This document shows, in pieces, positions 48,856-60,469 of a stretch of 64,000 bases of DNA. Position numbers and translations under genes: made by a program. The stretch comes from Mycoplana dimorpha (GTDB taxonomy: Bacteria > Pseudomonadota > Alphaproteobacteria > Rhizobiales > Rhizobiaceae): NCBI RefSeq assembly GCF_003046475.1, contig NZ_PZZZ01000003.1, forward strand, positions 434,001 to 498,000. The letters run 5' to 3'. Each line of letters starts with the position of its first letter. Position 1 is the first letter of the stretch. The notes beneath the pieces are model-generated. The model had not been told where the DNA came from. It worked only from the letters and a program-made list of their open reading frames with translations, and made no database searches.

Positions 48856-50043
48856 GTGCCCATCAAGCAGGATTGGGACAAGGTCTCCGCCTATCCCGAA
48901 CACGGTGTCTCCGACAGGCTGAGCGCGATGGTGGCGGCCGGCGAACTGCAGCCCGATCCGCTGCAGGCCGCGATGGCGCTGCGCTTCGATGCCTTGCTGG
49001 AGGCGATCCGGTCCCAGCGCCCGGCGCGCAAGACGAGCGCGCTCGGCTGGCTGTTCGCGTCCCGAAAGCCGGAGAAGTCCGCCGTGCCGCGCGGCCTCTA
49101 CATCCATGGCGGGGTAGGGCGCGGCAAGACCATGCTGATGGACCTGTTCTTCGGGCTGGTGCCGATCAAGCGCAAGCGCAGGGCGCACTTCCATGAGTTC
49201 ATGGCCGATGTGCATGACCGCATCCACAAGCACCGGCAGAAGCTGAAGAACGGCGAGACGAAGCAGGCCGATCCCGTTCCGCCCGTCGCCGAAAGCCTAA
49301 TCGAGGAGGCGCGGCTCCTCTGCTTCGACGAGTTCTCCGTTACCGACATCGCCGATGCGATGATCCTGTCGCGGCTGTTCGGCGAGCTGTTTTCGCGCGG
49401 CTGCATCCTGGTCGCCACGTCGAACGTCGAGCCTGACAATCTTTACAAGGACGGGCTGAACCGCGGCCTATTTCTGCCCTTCGTCGATCTCCTGAAGAAG
49501 CATGTCGAGATCGTCGCGCTGGATTCGGAGACCGACTACCGGCTGGAGAAGGACGCCGGCCTGCCGGTCTTCCGTTATCCGCTCGGGGCCGAGGCCGACG
49601 AGGCGATGGATCGGGCGTGGCAGCGGGAGACGGCGGGCCGGGAGGTGCAGCCGGCCACCGTGACGTTCCGAGGCCGCAAGATCGCCATTCCGGCCGCGGC
49701 GGGCACTGTCGCGCGCTTTTCCTTCGGCGATCTGTGCGAGCAGCCGCACGGCGCGGCCGATTATCTCGCCATCCTGAAGCGTTACGATACGATCTTCCTC
49801 GACCACATTCCCCTGCTTGGGCCGCACAAGCGCAACGAGACGAAGCGGTTCATCAACCTGGTCGATACGATTTACGATCACGGCGCGCGCCTGTTTGCCT
49901 CGGCGGCGGCCGCGCCGGAGAAACTGCTGGTGGCGAAGAAGGGGACGGAAGGCTTCGAGTTCGACCGCACCGTTTCCCGCCTCATCGAGATCCGCAGCAT
50001 TGAATATGCGGACAGTCATCGTAGAAGAACGGCCGGTTTGTGA
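48856..50043 (+). CDS. zapE: AFG1/ZapE family ATPase
   Basis: A 395-residue single-domain AAA-like ATPase. Walker A GGVGRGKTMLMD is at about 85-96, Walker B LLCFDEFSVTD near 155, with the YLEWVL-like family segment replaced by the usual DHIPLLGPHKRNETKRF region. ZapE destabilises FtsZ rings in E. coli, and mitochondrial AFG1 aids turnover of respiratory subunits. The start is GTG (VPIKQDWDKV), with cggag upstream. Location between sdhB and mdh is typical for rhizobial relatives. Confidence 0.93.
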   Translation: MPIKQDWDKVSAYPEHGVSDRLSAMVAAGELQPDPLQAAMALRFDALLEAIRSQRPARKTSALGWLFASRKPEKSAVPRGLYIHGGVGRGKTMLMDLFFGLVPIKRKRRAHFHEFMADVHDRIHKHRQKLKNGETKQADPVPPVAESLIEEARLLCFDEFSVTDIADAMILSRLFGELFSRGCILVATSNVEPDNLYKDGLNRGLFLPFVDLLKKHVEIVALDSETDYRLEKDAGLPVFRYPLGAEADEAMDRAWQRETAGREVQPATVTFRGRKIAIPAAAGTVARFSFGDLCEQPHGAADYLAILKRYDTIFLDHIPLLGPHKRNETKRFINLVDTIYDHGARLFASAAAAPEKLLVAKKGTEGFEFDRTVSRLIEIRSIEYADSHRRRTAGL

Positions 50044-50058
50044 CGGAATTGCAGCATC

Positions 50059-50082
50059 AATTCTTACGTTGACGTAAGAATT
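50059..50082. promoter_or_regulatory. 24-bp perfect palindrome between zapE and mdh
   Basis: aattcttacgt, spacer tg, acgtaagaatt: 11-bp perfect arms. It lies 16 bases after the zapE stop and about 142 bases before mdh, the first gene of the mdh-suc operon. The AT-rich symmetric form looks more like a dimeric regulator site than a terminator, since the T run after it is short. Confidence 0.6.
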
Positions 50083-50151
50083 TCATGTTCTAACCGATTG
50101 AAATTCCTGACGTCCAAAGTAGTGGTTGATATTTTAACGTTCGGGCGCTAA

Positions 50152-51186
<1,035 letters not shown>

Positions 51187-51216
51187 TCCGCTTCGGCGAA
51201 GAGAGAGGATTTTTCC

Positions 51217-52410
<1,194 letters not shown>

Positions 52411-52429
52411 TCTGGAAGGACCGGAAAGA

Positions 52430-53335
52430 ATGTCTATTCTCGTCAACAAGGACACCAAGGTCCTGGTTCAGGGCCTGACCGGCAAGACCGGCACCTTCCA
52501 TACCGAACAGGCGCTCGCCTATTACGGCACCAAGATGGTCGGCGGCATCCACCCGAAGAAGGGCGGCGAAACCTGGTCTTCGGGCGTCGACGGCACTGTG
52601 CTGCCGATCTTCGCTTCCGTCGCCGAAGCCAAGGAAAAGACCGGCGCCGACGCGACCGTGATCTATGTTCCGCCGGCAGGTGCAGCGGATGCGATCATCG
52701 AGGCGATCGACGCCGAGATCCCGTTCATCACCTGCATCACCGAGGGCATCCCGGTCATGGACATGGTGCGGGTCAAGGCCAAGCTCGACAAGTCGAAGTC
52801 GCGCCTTCTCGGCCCGAACTGCCCGGGCATCCTGACGCCGGAAGGATGCAAGATCGGCATCATGCCGGGCTCGATCTTCCGCAAGGGCTCGGTCGGCATC
52901 GTCTCGCGCTCGGGCACGCTGACCTATGAAGCCGTGTTCCAGACCACGAACGAAGGCCTCGGCCAGACCACCGCGGTCGGCATCGGTGGCGACCCGGTCA
53001 AGGGCACCGAGTTCATCGACGTGCTGGAGATGTTCCTCGCCGACGACGCCACCCAGTCGATCATCATGATCGGCGAGATCGGCGGCTCGGCCGAGGAAGA
53101 CGCGGCGCAGTTCCTGATCGACGAAGCCAAGAAGGGCCGCAAGAAGCCGATGGCCGGCTTCATCGCGGGCCGTACGGCGCCGAAGGGCCGCACCATGGGC
53201 CACGCCGGCGCTGTGGTTTCCGGCGGCAAGGGCGACGCAGAATCGAAGATTGCGGCGATGGAATCGGCCGGCATCCGCGTCTCGCCCTCGCCGGCACGCC
53301 TCGGCAAGACCCTCGTCGAAGTCCTCAAGGGCTGA
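52430..53335 (+). CDS. sucD: Succinate-CoA ligase alpha subunit
   Basis: CoA-binding subunit carrying the phosphohistidine, 301 residues. [15 protein letters not shown] binds CoA, GIMPG and SRSGTLTYE are conserved, and the active histidine in [17 protein letters not shown] is at about residue 258. The real start is the ATG at 52430 with ggaaag upstream. About 150 bases with two strong hairpins separate it from sucA. Confidence 0.98.
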   Translation: MSILVNKDTKVLVQGLTGKTGTFHTEQALAYYGTKMVGGIHPKKGGETWSSGVDGTVLPIFASVAEAKEKTGADATVIYVPPAGAADAIIEAIDAEIPFITCITEGIPVMDMVRVKAKLDKSKSRLLGPNCPGILTPEGCKIGIMPGSIFRKGSVGIVSRSGTLTYEAVFQTTNEGLGQTTAVGIGGDPVKGTEFIDVLEMFLADDATQSIIMIGEIGGSAEEDAAQFLIDEAKKGRKKPMAGFIAGRTAPKGRTMGHAGAVVSGGKGDAESKIAAMESAGIRVSPSPARLGKTLVEVLKG

Positions 53336-53342
53336 GGACATT

Positions 53343-53412
53343 AACGGCCGGCGCTGAGCCGGCCGTTCCGTGAAGGTCGCCCGGGCCCCGCCGTTGCGAG
53401 GGGCCGGGCGGG
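53343..53412 (+). promoter_or_regulatory. Two consecutive GC-rich hairpins between sucD and sucA
   Basis: The first is a perfect ten-pair stem aacggccggc / gccggccgtt (53343-53367) with loop gctga, right after the sucD stop. The second is ccgggcccc / ggggccgg with one bulged G (53381-53407), followed by catttctc. Neither has a proper T run. They could stabilise the upstream message, mark a processing site, or attenuate read-through. Confidence 0.5.
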
Positions 53413-53452
53413 CATTTCTCCCGGACTTGAGTTTCGGGAGTGGTTTTCAGTC

Positions 53453-53482
53453 AGGAGGCGGGCGCGGCGCCCGCGAGTGGCA
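53453..53482 (+). promoter_or_regulatory. sucA ribosome binding site with hairpin between SD and start
   Basis: aggagg (53453-53458) is the only good Shine-Dalgarno sequence, yet it is about 28 bases before the ATG at 53486. A seven-pair hairpin gcgggcg-cgg-cgcccgc (53458-53474) lies between. If folded, it leaves about 11 bases between SD and start, a normal distance. Confidence 0.5.
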
Positions 53483-53485
53483 CAC

Positions 53486-56482
53486 ATGGCAAGACAAGAC
53501 GCCAACGAACAGTTTCAGGTAACCTCGTTCCTCGATGGCGCCAACGCGGCCTATATCGAGCAGCTCTATGCCCGTTTCGAAGAGGACCCGTCCTCGGTGT
53601 CGCCCGAGTGGCAGAGCTTCTTCAAGAGCCTTGACGACCAGCCCGCCGACGTCGTGAAGGCGGCGAAGGGCGCGTCCTGGAAGAAGTCCAACTGGCCGAT
53701 CGCCGCCAATGGCGAGCTCGTATCGGCGCTCGACGGCGACTGGGGCACGGTCGAAAAGGTCGTCGAGAAGAAGATCAAGGCGAAGGCCGAGGCGGCTGCC
53801 ATCCAGACCGGCGTGCCGGTCAGCGAAAGCGTGGTCCAGCAGGCCACGCGCGATTCCGTCCGCGCCATCATGATGATCCGCGCCTACCGCATGCGCGGCC
53901 ACCTGCATGCCAAGCTCGATCCGCTCGAACTTGCCGATCCGGTCGAGGATTATCACGAGCTGTCGCCGAAGACCTACGGCTTCGAGGAGAAGGACTACGA
54001 CCGCAAGATCTTCCTCGATAACGTGCTCGGGCTCGAATACGCGACGATCCCGCAGATGCTGGAAATCCTCCAGCGCACCTACTGCTCGACGCTCGGCGTC
54101 GAGTTCATGCACATCTCCGACCCGGAGGTGAAGTCCTGGATCCAGGAGCGCATCGAGGGGCCGGACAAGGGTGTCGGTTTCACGCCGGAGGGCAAGCGGG
54201 CGATCCTGCAGAAGCTGGTCGAGGCGGAAGGCTTCGAGCAGTTCATCGACGTCAAGTACAAGGGCACCAAGCGTTTCGGCCTCGATGGCGGAGAGTCGCT
54301 GATCCCGGCGCTCGAGCAGCTGATCAAGCGCGGCGGCCAGCTCGGCCTGAAGGAGATCGTCCTCGGCATGGCCCATCGCGGCCGCCTGAACGTGCTCTCC
54401 CAGGTGATGGCCAAGCCGCACCGGGCGATCTTCCACGAGTTCAAGGGCGGCTCCTATGCCCCCGATGACGTCGAAGGTTCGGGCGACGTGAAGTATCACC
54501 TCGGCGCTTCGTCGGACCGCGAGTTCGACAACAACAGCGTCCACCTGTCGCTGACGGCGAACCCGTCGCACCTGGAGATCGTCAACCCGGTGGTCATGGG
54601 CAAGGCGCGCGCCAAGCAGGACCAGATGGCGACGATCTTCGAAGGCGACATCATTCCGCTGCGCGAGCGCGTCAAGGTGATGCCGCTGCTCATCCACGGC
54701 GACGCCGCTTTTGCGGGGCAGGGCGTCGTGGCCGAAATCCTCGGCCTGTCCGGCCTGCGCGGCTACCGCGTCGCCGGCACGGTGCACTTCATCATCAACA
54801 ACCAGATCGGCCTCACCACCAATCCGGCCTTCTCGCGGTCCTCGCCCTATCCCTCCGACGTGGCGAAGATGATCGAGGCGCCGATCTTCCACGTCAACGG
54901 CGACGATCCGGAAGCGGTCGTCTACGCGGCGAAGATCGCCACCGAATACCGGATGAAGTTCCACAAGCCGGTCGTCGTCGACATGTTCTGCTACCGCCGC
55001 TTCGGCCACAACGAAGGCGACGAGCCGTCGTTCACGCAGCCGAAGATGTACAAGGCGATCCGGGGCCACAAGACGGTCGTGCAGCTTTATGCGCAGCGGC
55101 TGGTCGCCGAGGGCCTGATCACCGAGGGCGAACTGGAGAAGATGAAGGCCGACTGGCGCGCCAAGCTCGAACAGGAATTCGAGGCCGGCCAGTCCTACAA
55201 GCCGAACAAGGCCGACTGGCTGGATGGCGTCTGGTCGGGCCTGCGCGCCGCCGACAATGCCGACGAGCAGCGCCGCGGCAAGACCTCGGTGCCGATGAAG
55301 CAGCTGAAGGAGGTCGGCCGCAAGCTGTCCACCATCCCGGAAGGCTTCAAGGCGCACCGCACCATCCAGCGCTTCATGGACAACCGGGCGCAGATGATCG
55401 AGACGGGCGAGGGCATCGACTGGGCCATGGCGGAGGCGCTTGCCTTAGGCACGCTCTGCCTCGACGGCCACAAGATCCGCCTGTCCGGCCAGGACTGCGA
55501 GCGCGGCACCTTCTCGCAGCGCCACTCGGTCCTCTATGACCAGGAGACCGAAGAGCGCTACATCCCGCTCGCCAACCTGTCCCCCACCCAGGCACGCTTC
55601 GAGGTCATCAACTCGATGCTCTCGGAAGAAGCTGTGCTCGGCTTCGAATACGGCTACTCGCTGGCCCGTCCGAACGCGCTGACGCTCTGGGAAGCCCAGT
55701 TCGGCGACTTCGCCAACGGCGCGCAGGTGCTGTTCGACCAGTTCATCTCTTCGGGCGAGCGCAAGTGGCTGCGCATGTCGGGGCTCGTCTGCCTGCTGCC
55801 GCATGGCTACGAGGGCCAGGGGCCGGAGCATTCCTCCGCCCGCCTCGAACGCTTCCTGCAGCTGTGCGCCGAGGACAACATGCAGGTCGCCAACTGCACG
55901 ACGCCGGCGAACTACTTCCACATCCTGCGCCGGCAGATGCGCCGCGATTTCCGCAAGCCGCTGATCCTGATGACGCCGAAGTCGCTGCTGCGTCACAAGC
56001 GGGCGGTCTCGAGCCTGTCGGAACTCGCCGGCGAAAGCTCGTTCCACCGGCTGCTGTGGGACGATGCGGAGGTCATCAAGGACGGCCCGATCAAGCTGCA
56101 GAAGGACGCCAAGATCCGGCGCGTCGTCATGTGCTCGGGCAAGGTCTACTACGATCTGCTCGAAGAGCGCGAGAAGCGCGGCGTCGACGACGTCTACCTG
56201 CTGCGCGTCGAGCAGCTCTATCCGTTCCCGGCCAAGGCGCTGATCAACGAGCTGTCGCGCTTCCGCAACGCGGAGATGGTCTGGTGCCAGGAAGAGCCGA
56301 AGAACATGGGCGCCTGGTCCTTCATCGATCCGTATCTGGAATGGGTGCTCGACCACATCGATGCCAAGCACCGGCGGGTCCGCTACACCGGCCGCCCGGC
56401 GGCGGCGTCGCCGGCGACGGGGCTGATGTCCAAGCACCTTGAACAGCTCGCGGCGTTCCTCGAGGATGCGCTCGGCGGCTGA
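53486..56482 (+). CDS. sucA: 2-oxoglutarate dehydrogenase E1 component
   Basis: Thiamine-diphosphate-dependent decarboxylase of the 2-oxoglutarate dehydrogenase complex, 998 residues. The N-terminal SucB-binding segment TSFLDGANAAYIEQLYARF, IVLGMAHRGRLNVL, the TPP fold QGVVAEILGLSGLRGY, FHVNGDDPEAVVYAA and CYRRFGHNEGDEPSFTQP are canonical. I start at the ATG (MARQDANEQFQ), the usual N-terminus in relatives; a GTG three codons earlier is an alternative. The stop TGA overlaps the next ATG by one base. Confidence 0.97.
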   Translation: MARQDANEQFQVTSFLDGANAAYIEQLYARFEEDPSSVSPEWQSFFKSLDDQPADVVKAAKGASWKKSNWPIAANGELVSALDGDWGTVEKVVEKKIKAKAEAAAIQTGVPVSESVVQQATRDSVRAIMMIRAYRMRGHLHAKLDPLELADPVEDYHELSPKTYGFEEKDYDRKIFLDNVLGLEYATIPQMLEILQRTYCSTLGVEFMHISDPEVKSWIQERIEGPDKGVGFTPEGKRAILQKLVEAEGFEQFIDVKYKGTKRFGLDGGESLIPALEQLIKRGGQLGLKEIVLGMAHRGRLNVLSQVMAKPHRAIFHEFKGGSYAPDDVEGSGDVKYHLGASSDREFDNNSVHLSLTANPSHLEIVNPVVMGKARAKQDQMATIFEGDIIPLRERVKVMPLLIHGDAAFAGQGVVAEILGLSGLRGYRVAGTVHFIINNQIGLTTNPAFSRSSPYPSDVAKMIEAPIFHVNGDDPEAVVYAAKIATEYRMKFHKPVVVDMFCYRRFGHNEGDEPSFTQPKMYKAIRGHKTVVQLYAQRLVAEGLITEGELEKMKADWRAKLEQEFEAGQSYKPNKADWLDGVWSGLRAADNADEQRRGKTSVPMKQLKEVGRKLSTIPEGFKAHRTIQRFMDNRAQMIETGEGIDWAMAEALALGTLCLDGHKIRLSGQDCERGTFSQRHSVLYDQETEERYIPLANLSPTQARFEVINSMLSEEAVLGFEYGYSLARPNALTLWEAQFGDFANGAQVLFDQFISSGERKWLRMSGLVCLLPHGYEGQGPEHSSARLERFLQLCAEDNMQVANCTTPANYFHILRRQMRRDFRKPLILMTPKSLLRHKRAVSSLSELAGESSFHRLLWDDAEVIKDGPIKLQKDAKIRRVVMCSGKVYYDLLEEREKRGVDDVYLLRVEQLYPFPAKALINELSRFRNAEMVWCQEEPKNMGAWSFIDPYLEWVLDHIDAKHRRVRYTGRPAAASPATGLMSKHLEQLAAFLEDALGG

Positions 56483-56844
56483 TGGAGGACGGCGCGGTGG
56501 CATATTTTCACTTGAAACTTGTGCCGCCGCGCCCAACCTTCCCGCATGACGCGAGTGCAAAGGAAATGGAGACGATGGACCGCCATGCCGACTACTGGCG
56601 CAGCCAGGCCGCCGCCGGAACGGCAATCGCCGTCGGCCCGGTTCTCGAAGGCGAGGGCGCCTGGGGCTTGGCGGTGATCGAAGCGGAGGACGAGGGTGCG
56701 GCGCGCGCGCTTGCCGACGCCGACCCGGTCATCCGCGCCGCCATCGGCTTCCACTATCAGATATCGACCATGCCGAGCCTGATCCTGCGTTCGAAAGACG
56801 CGGGATCGCCACAGAATTCAACCTTTCAACATTTCAGGACTTGA
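56482..56844 (+). CDS. YciI-like protein between sucA and sucB
   Basis: A 120-residue protein with the ferredoxin-like YCII pattern: AYFHLKLVPPRPTFP at the start, MDRHADYWRSQAAAGTAIAVGPVL with the conserved histidine-aspartate region, and ALADADPVIRAAIGFHYQI at the end. Function unknown; related domains bind or break down reactive small molecules. Its start overlaps the sucA stop (TGATG), so it is translationally coupled, and sucB begins three bases after it. A GTG six codons in is another possible start. This place inside sucAB is unusual. Confidence 0.8.
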   Translation: MEDGAVAYFHLKLVPPRPTFPHDASAKEMETMDRHADYWRSQAAAGTAIAVGPVLEGEGAWGLAVIEAEDEGAARALADADPVIRAAIGFHYQISTMPSLILRSKDAGSPQNSTFQHFRT

Positions 56845-56847
56845 ACA

Positions 56848-58080
<1,233 letters not shown>

Positions 58081-58090
58081 GGGCTGCATT

Positions 58091-58504
58091 ATGGACGCAG
58101 CAGCGCCTGCCGCATCCGCCTTTGTCACGCTCGTGGCCTGGAGCGCGGCGCTGCTCGTCCTGCAGGTGGGGCTGCAGGGCGCCCTGTCCACGCTGGAGCT
58201 CGGGCCGAAATGGAACGCCGGCCCGCGCGACGACCGGCGCAAGCCGGCCGGCGTGCTGGCGGGTCGGGCGGAGCGCGCCTCGGCCAACCTGCGCGAGACC
58301 TATCCGGTCTTCGTCGGCCTGGCGCTGGCGCTGGCGATCGTCGGCGATCCTTCCGGCTGGGGCTATCGGGGCGCCCTGATCTGGCTCGGCTGCCGCATCC
58401 TCTATGTTCCGCTCTATCTCGCTGGTATTGCTTATATCCGTTCACTGATTTGGCTCGGCGCCCTGGCCGGGCTGTTCTGCATGTTCGCTGCCTTGGTTCT
58501 ATGA
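58091..58504 (+). CDS. MAPEG family membrane protein
   Basis: A 137-residue protein with four membrane helices of the MAPEG family (eicosanoid/glutathione metabolism-type, bacterial branch). Family landmarks are the RxxNLRETYPVFV segment (ASANLRETYPVFVGLALA) and RILYVPLYLAGIAYIRSLIW. Its role in bacteria is unknown. It starts ten bases after sucB and is followed by the LysE-type gene about 40 bases later. Confidence 0.9.
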   Translation: MDAAAPAASAFVTLVAWSAALLVLQVGLQGALSTLELGPKWNAGPRDDRRKPAGVLAGRAERASANLRETYPVFVGLALALAIVGDPSGWGYRGALIWLGCRILYVPLYLAGIAYIRSLIWLGALAGLFCMFAALVL

Positions 58505-58546
58505 TCGACGCGCCACGCCCGCGTGGATGCGACCCGGAGACCTGAG

Positions 58547-59188
58547 ATGCATACCTACTTGATCGAGCTTGCCTCGCTGATGGCGATCTTCTCCTTCGCC
58601 ATCGTCTCCCCCGGCGCCGACCTGGCCATGGTCATGCGACAGTCGATCCTGCACGGTCGACGCGCGGCGATCGTCACCTCCCTCGGCATCGGCGCCTCGC
58701 TGATGGTCCACGTCACCTACACGATCCTGGGGCTTGGGCTGATCATCTCCCAGTCGATCTACCTCTTCAACGTCGTCAAGTGGTGCGGCGTCGCCTATCT
58801 CGTCTACATCGGCGTCAAGGCGCTGCGGGCAGGGGCGACCGAGATCGCTCCGGGTTCGGCGGCAGTGATTGCCGGCGAAAAGCGCCAGTCGGCTGCGCGG
58901 GCCTTCGGGCTCGGCTTCATGGCCAATGCGCTGAACCCCAAGGCGGTGTTCTTCTTCCTGTCGATCTTCTCGACCGCGGTCAGCGCGCACACGCCGATGA
59001 TGGTGAAGTTCGGCTACGGCCTGGTCATGGCGACGTGCCTGATCCTCTGGTTCGTCGGCGTCTCGATGTTCATGACGACGCCGAAGATGCGCGCTGCCTT
59101 CTCGCGGGCCAGCAAGTGGATCGACCGCACCAGCGGCGTCGTCTTCATCGCGCTCGGCATCAAGCTTGCCACGCAGCGGGCAGGGTGA
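58547..59188 (+). CDS. LysE/RhtB family amino acid exporter
   Basis: A 213-residue inner-membrane protein with about six helices. The N-terminal FSFAIVSPGADLAMVMRQS (SPGxD motif) and GIGASLMVHVTYTILGLGLI are family-defining; GFMANALNPKAVFFFLSIF is the second signature. The amino acid exported is unknown. The start is MHTYLIELASL; the earlier in-frame ATG would add residues overlapping the MAPEG gene's end. Confidence 0.92.
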   Translation: MHTYLIELASLMAIFSFAIVSPGADLAMVMRQSILHGRRAAIVTSLGIGASLMVHVTYTILGLGLIISQSIYLFNVVKWCGVAYLVYIGVKALRAGATEIAPGSAAVIAGEKRQSAARAFGLGFMANALNPKAVFFFLSIFSTAVSAHTPMMVKFGYGLVMATCLILWFVGVSMFMTTPKMRAAFSRASKWIDRTSGVVFIALGIKLATQRAG

Positions 59189-59191
59189 GCG

Positions 59192-59695
59192 ATGCGCAAC
59201 CAAGCCGTTCTGGCCACTTTCCTGCTGCCGCTGCTTGTCGCAAACACGTTCGCCGCCGAGTGCCGGCAGGAGCGCGCCGTCTATGGCGACCGCGACGGCG
59301 CCTATGAACTCGCCTTCGAGCCGGTCGGCTCGGAGGCCGCCGCCGCCACGCACCGCTTCAAGGTGCGGGCGGTCAAGGGCGAACTCGTCCTCGACGGTCA
59401 CATCATGATGGCGGACGAGGTCACCCGCTCGATCGGCATGATCATGAACGCGTGCCCGGGCGGCGATGTGACCGGCGATGAGCTTGCCGCCTGCACCGTG
59501 TGGCAGGGCGTCATCTATCCAATCGACAAGGCCGGAGCGCTGTCCGAGGCGGTCCCCGCCGAGAACAGCGATGCCGCCGACCGGCTGCTGATCGCCGGCT
59601 TCGGCCCGGCGCTGCGCTTTTCCAGGGCCTGGGAGGAGGCGAAGCTTAACATCGCTCCCTGGGACGAACTGACCTTCAAGGAGTGCGCGCAATGA
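59192..59695 (+). CDS. Exported protein of unknown function
   Basis: A 167-residue protein with a signal peptide (about residues 1-21, cleavage after TFA or AA). I recognise no family. The mature part has four cysteines (CRQERAVYGDRDG, NACPGGD, AACTVWQG, KECAQ), suggesting disulfides. It starts three bases after the LysE-type gene and overlaps the SDR gene by four bases (ATGA), so it is fixed in this operon. Confidence 0.8.
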   Translation: MRNQAVLATFLLPLLVANTFAAECRQERAVYGDRDGAYELAFEPVGSEAAAATHRFKVRAVKGELVLDGHIMMADEVTRSIGMIMNACPGGDVTGDELAACTVWQGVIYPIDKAGALSEAVPAENSDAADRLLIAGFGPALRFSRAWEEAKLNIAPWDELTFKECAQ

Positions 59696-60444
59696 CCGAC
59701 CACCCCGTGCTGCTCGTCACCGGTGGAAGCCGCGGCATCGGCGCCAGCACCTGCAGGCTGGCCGCGGCCGCCGGCTGGCAGGTGGCGGTGAACTACGCCT
59801 CCAACGCGGCTGCGGCCGAGGCCGTGGTCGCCGAGATCCGCGACGCCGGCGGTTCGGCCGTCGCCGTCGAGGGCGATGTCGGGACGGAGGCCGGGCTGGC
59901 CTCGATCTTCGCCGCCGTCGACGCGACCTTTTCTCGGCTCGACGGGCTGGTCAACAATGCCGGCATCGTCGGCCATCCCGCCCGCCTCGACGAGATTTCC
60001 GTCGAGCGCCTCGAGCGCATGTTCGCCGTCAACGTGATCGGCTCGATCCGCTGCGCGCAGGAGGCGGTGCGGCGCATGTCGACCCAGCATGGCGGCCGCG
60101 GCGGTGTGATCGTCAACGTTTCGTCCATGGCGGCCATCCTCGGATCGGCCGGGCAGTACGTCGATTACGCGGCCAGCAAGGGCGCGATCGACACCTTCAC
60201 GATCGGCCTCGCCCGCGAGGTTGCCGCCGAGGGCATACGCGTCAATCTCGTGCGGCCGGGCATCATCGACACCGACATCCATGCCTCCGGAGGCCTGCCT
60301 GACCGGGCCCGCGATATGGCGGCAGCCATTCCGGTGCAGCGCGCCGGCGCACCGGACGAGGTTGCGCAATCGATCCTCTATCTACTTTCGGACGCGGCAT
60401 CCTATGTGACGGGTGCCGCCCTCAACGTCAGCGGCGGCCGCTAG
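59692..60444 (+). CDS. Short-chain dehydrogenase/reductase (SDR)
   Basis: A 250-residue classical SDR. Cofactor motif TGGSRGIGAS at 10-19, NNAGIVG near 88, catalytic Tyr159 and Lys163 in YAASK, and RVNLVRPGIIDTD. It resembles FabG-like and glucose-dehydrogenase-like members; the substrate cannot be read. It is coupled to the preceding gene and followed 25 bases later by lpdA. Confidence 0.93.
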   Translation: MTDHPVLLVTGGSRGIGASTCRLAAAAGWQVAVNYASNAAAAEAVVAEIRDAGGSAVAVEGDVGTEAGLASIFAAVDATFSRLDGLVNNAGIVGHPARLDEISVERLERMFAVNVIGSIRCAQEAVRRMSTQHGGRGGVIVNVSSMAAILGSAGQYVDYAASKGAIDTFTIGLAREVAAEGIRVNLVRPGIIDTDIHASGGLPDRARDMAAAIPVQRAGAPDEVAQSILYLLSDAASYVTGAALNVSGGR

Positions 60445-60469
60445 CCGCCGCGCTCAGGAAGGACTGTTC

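Noticed and set aside
53447-55357. A 636-codon minus-strand frame opposite sucA
   Set aside because: Antisense shadow of a canonical gene with no ribosome binding site or domain.
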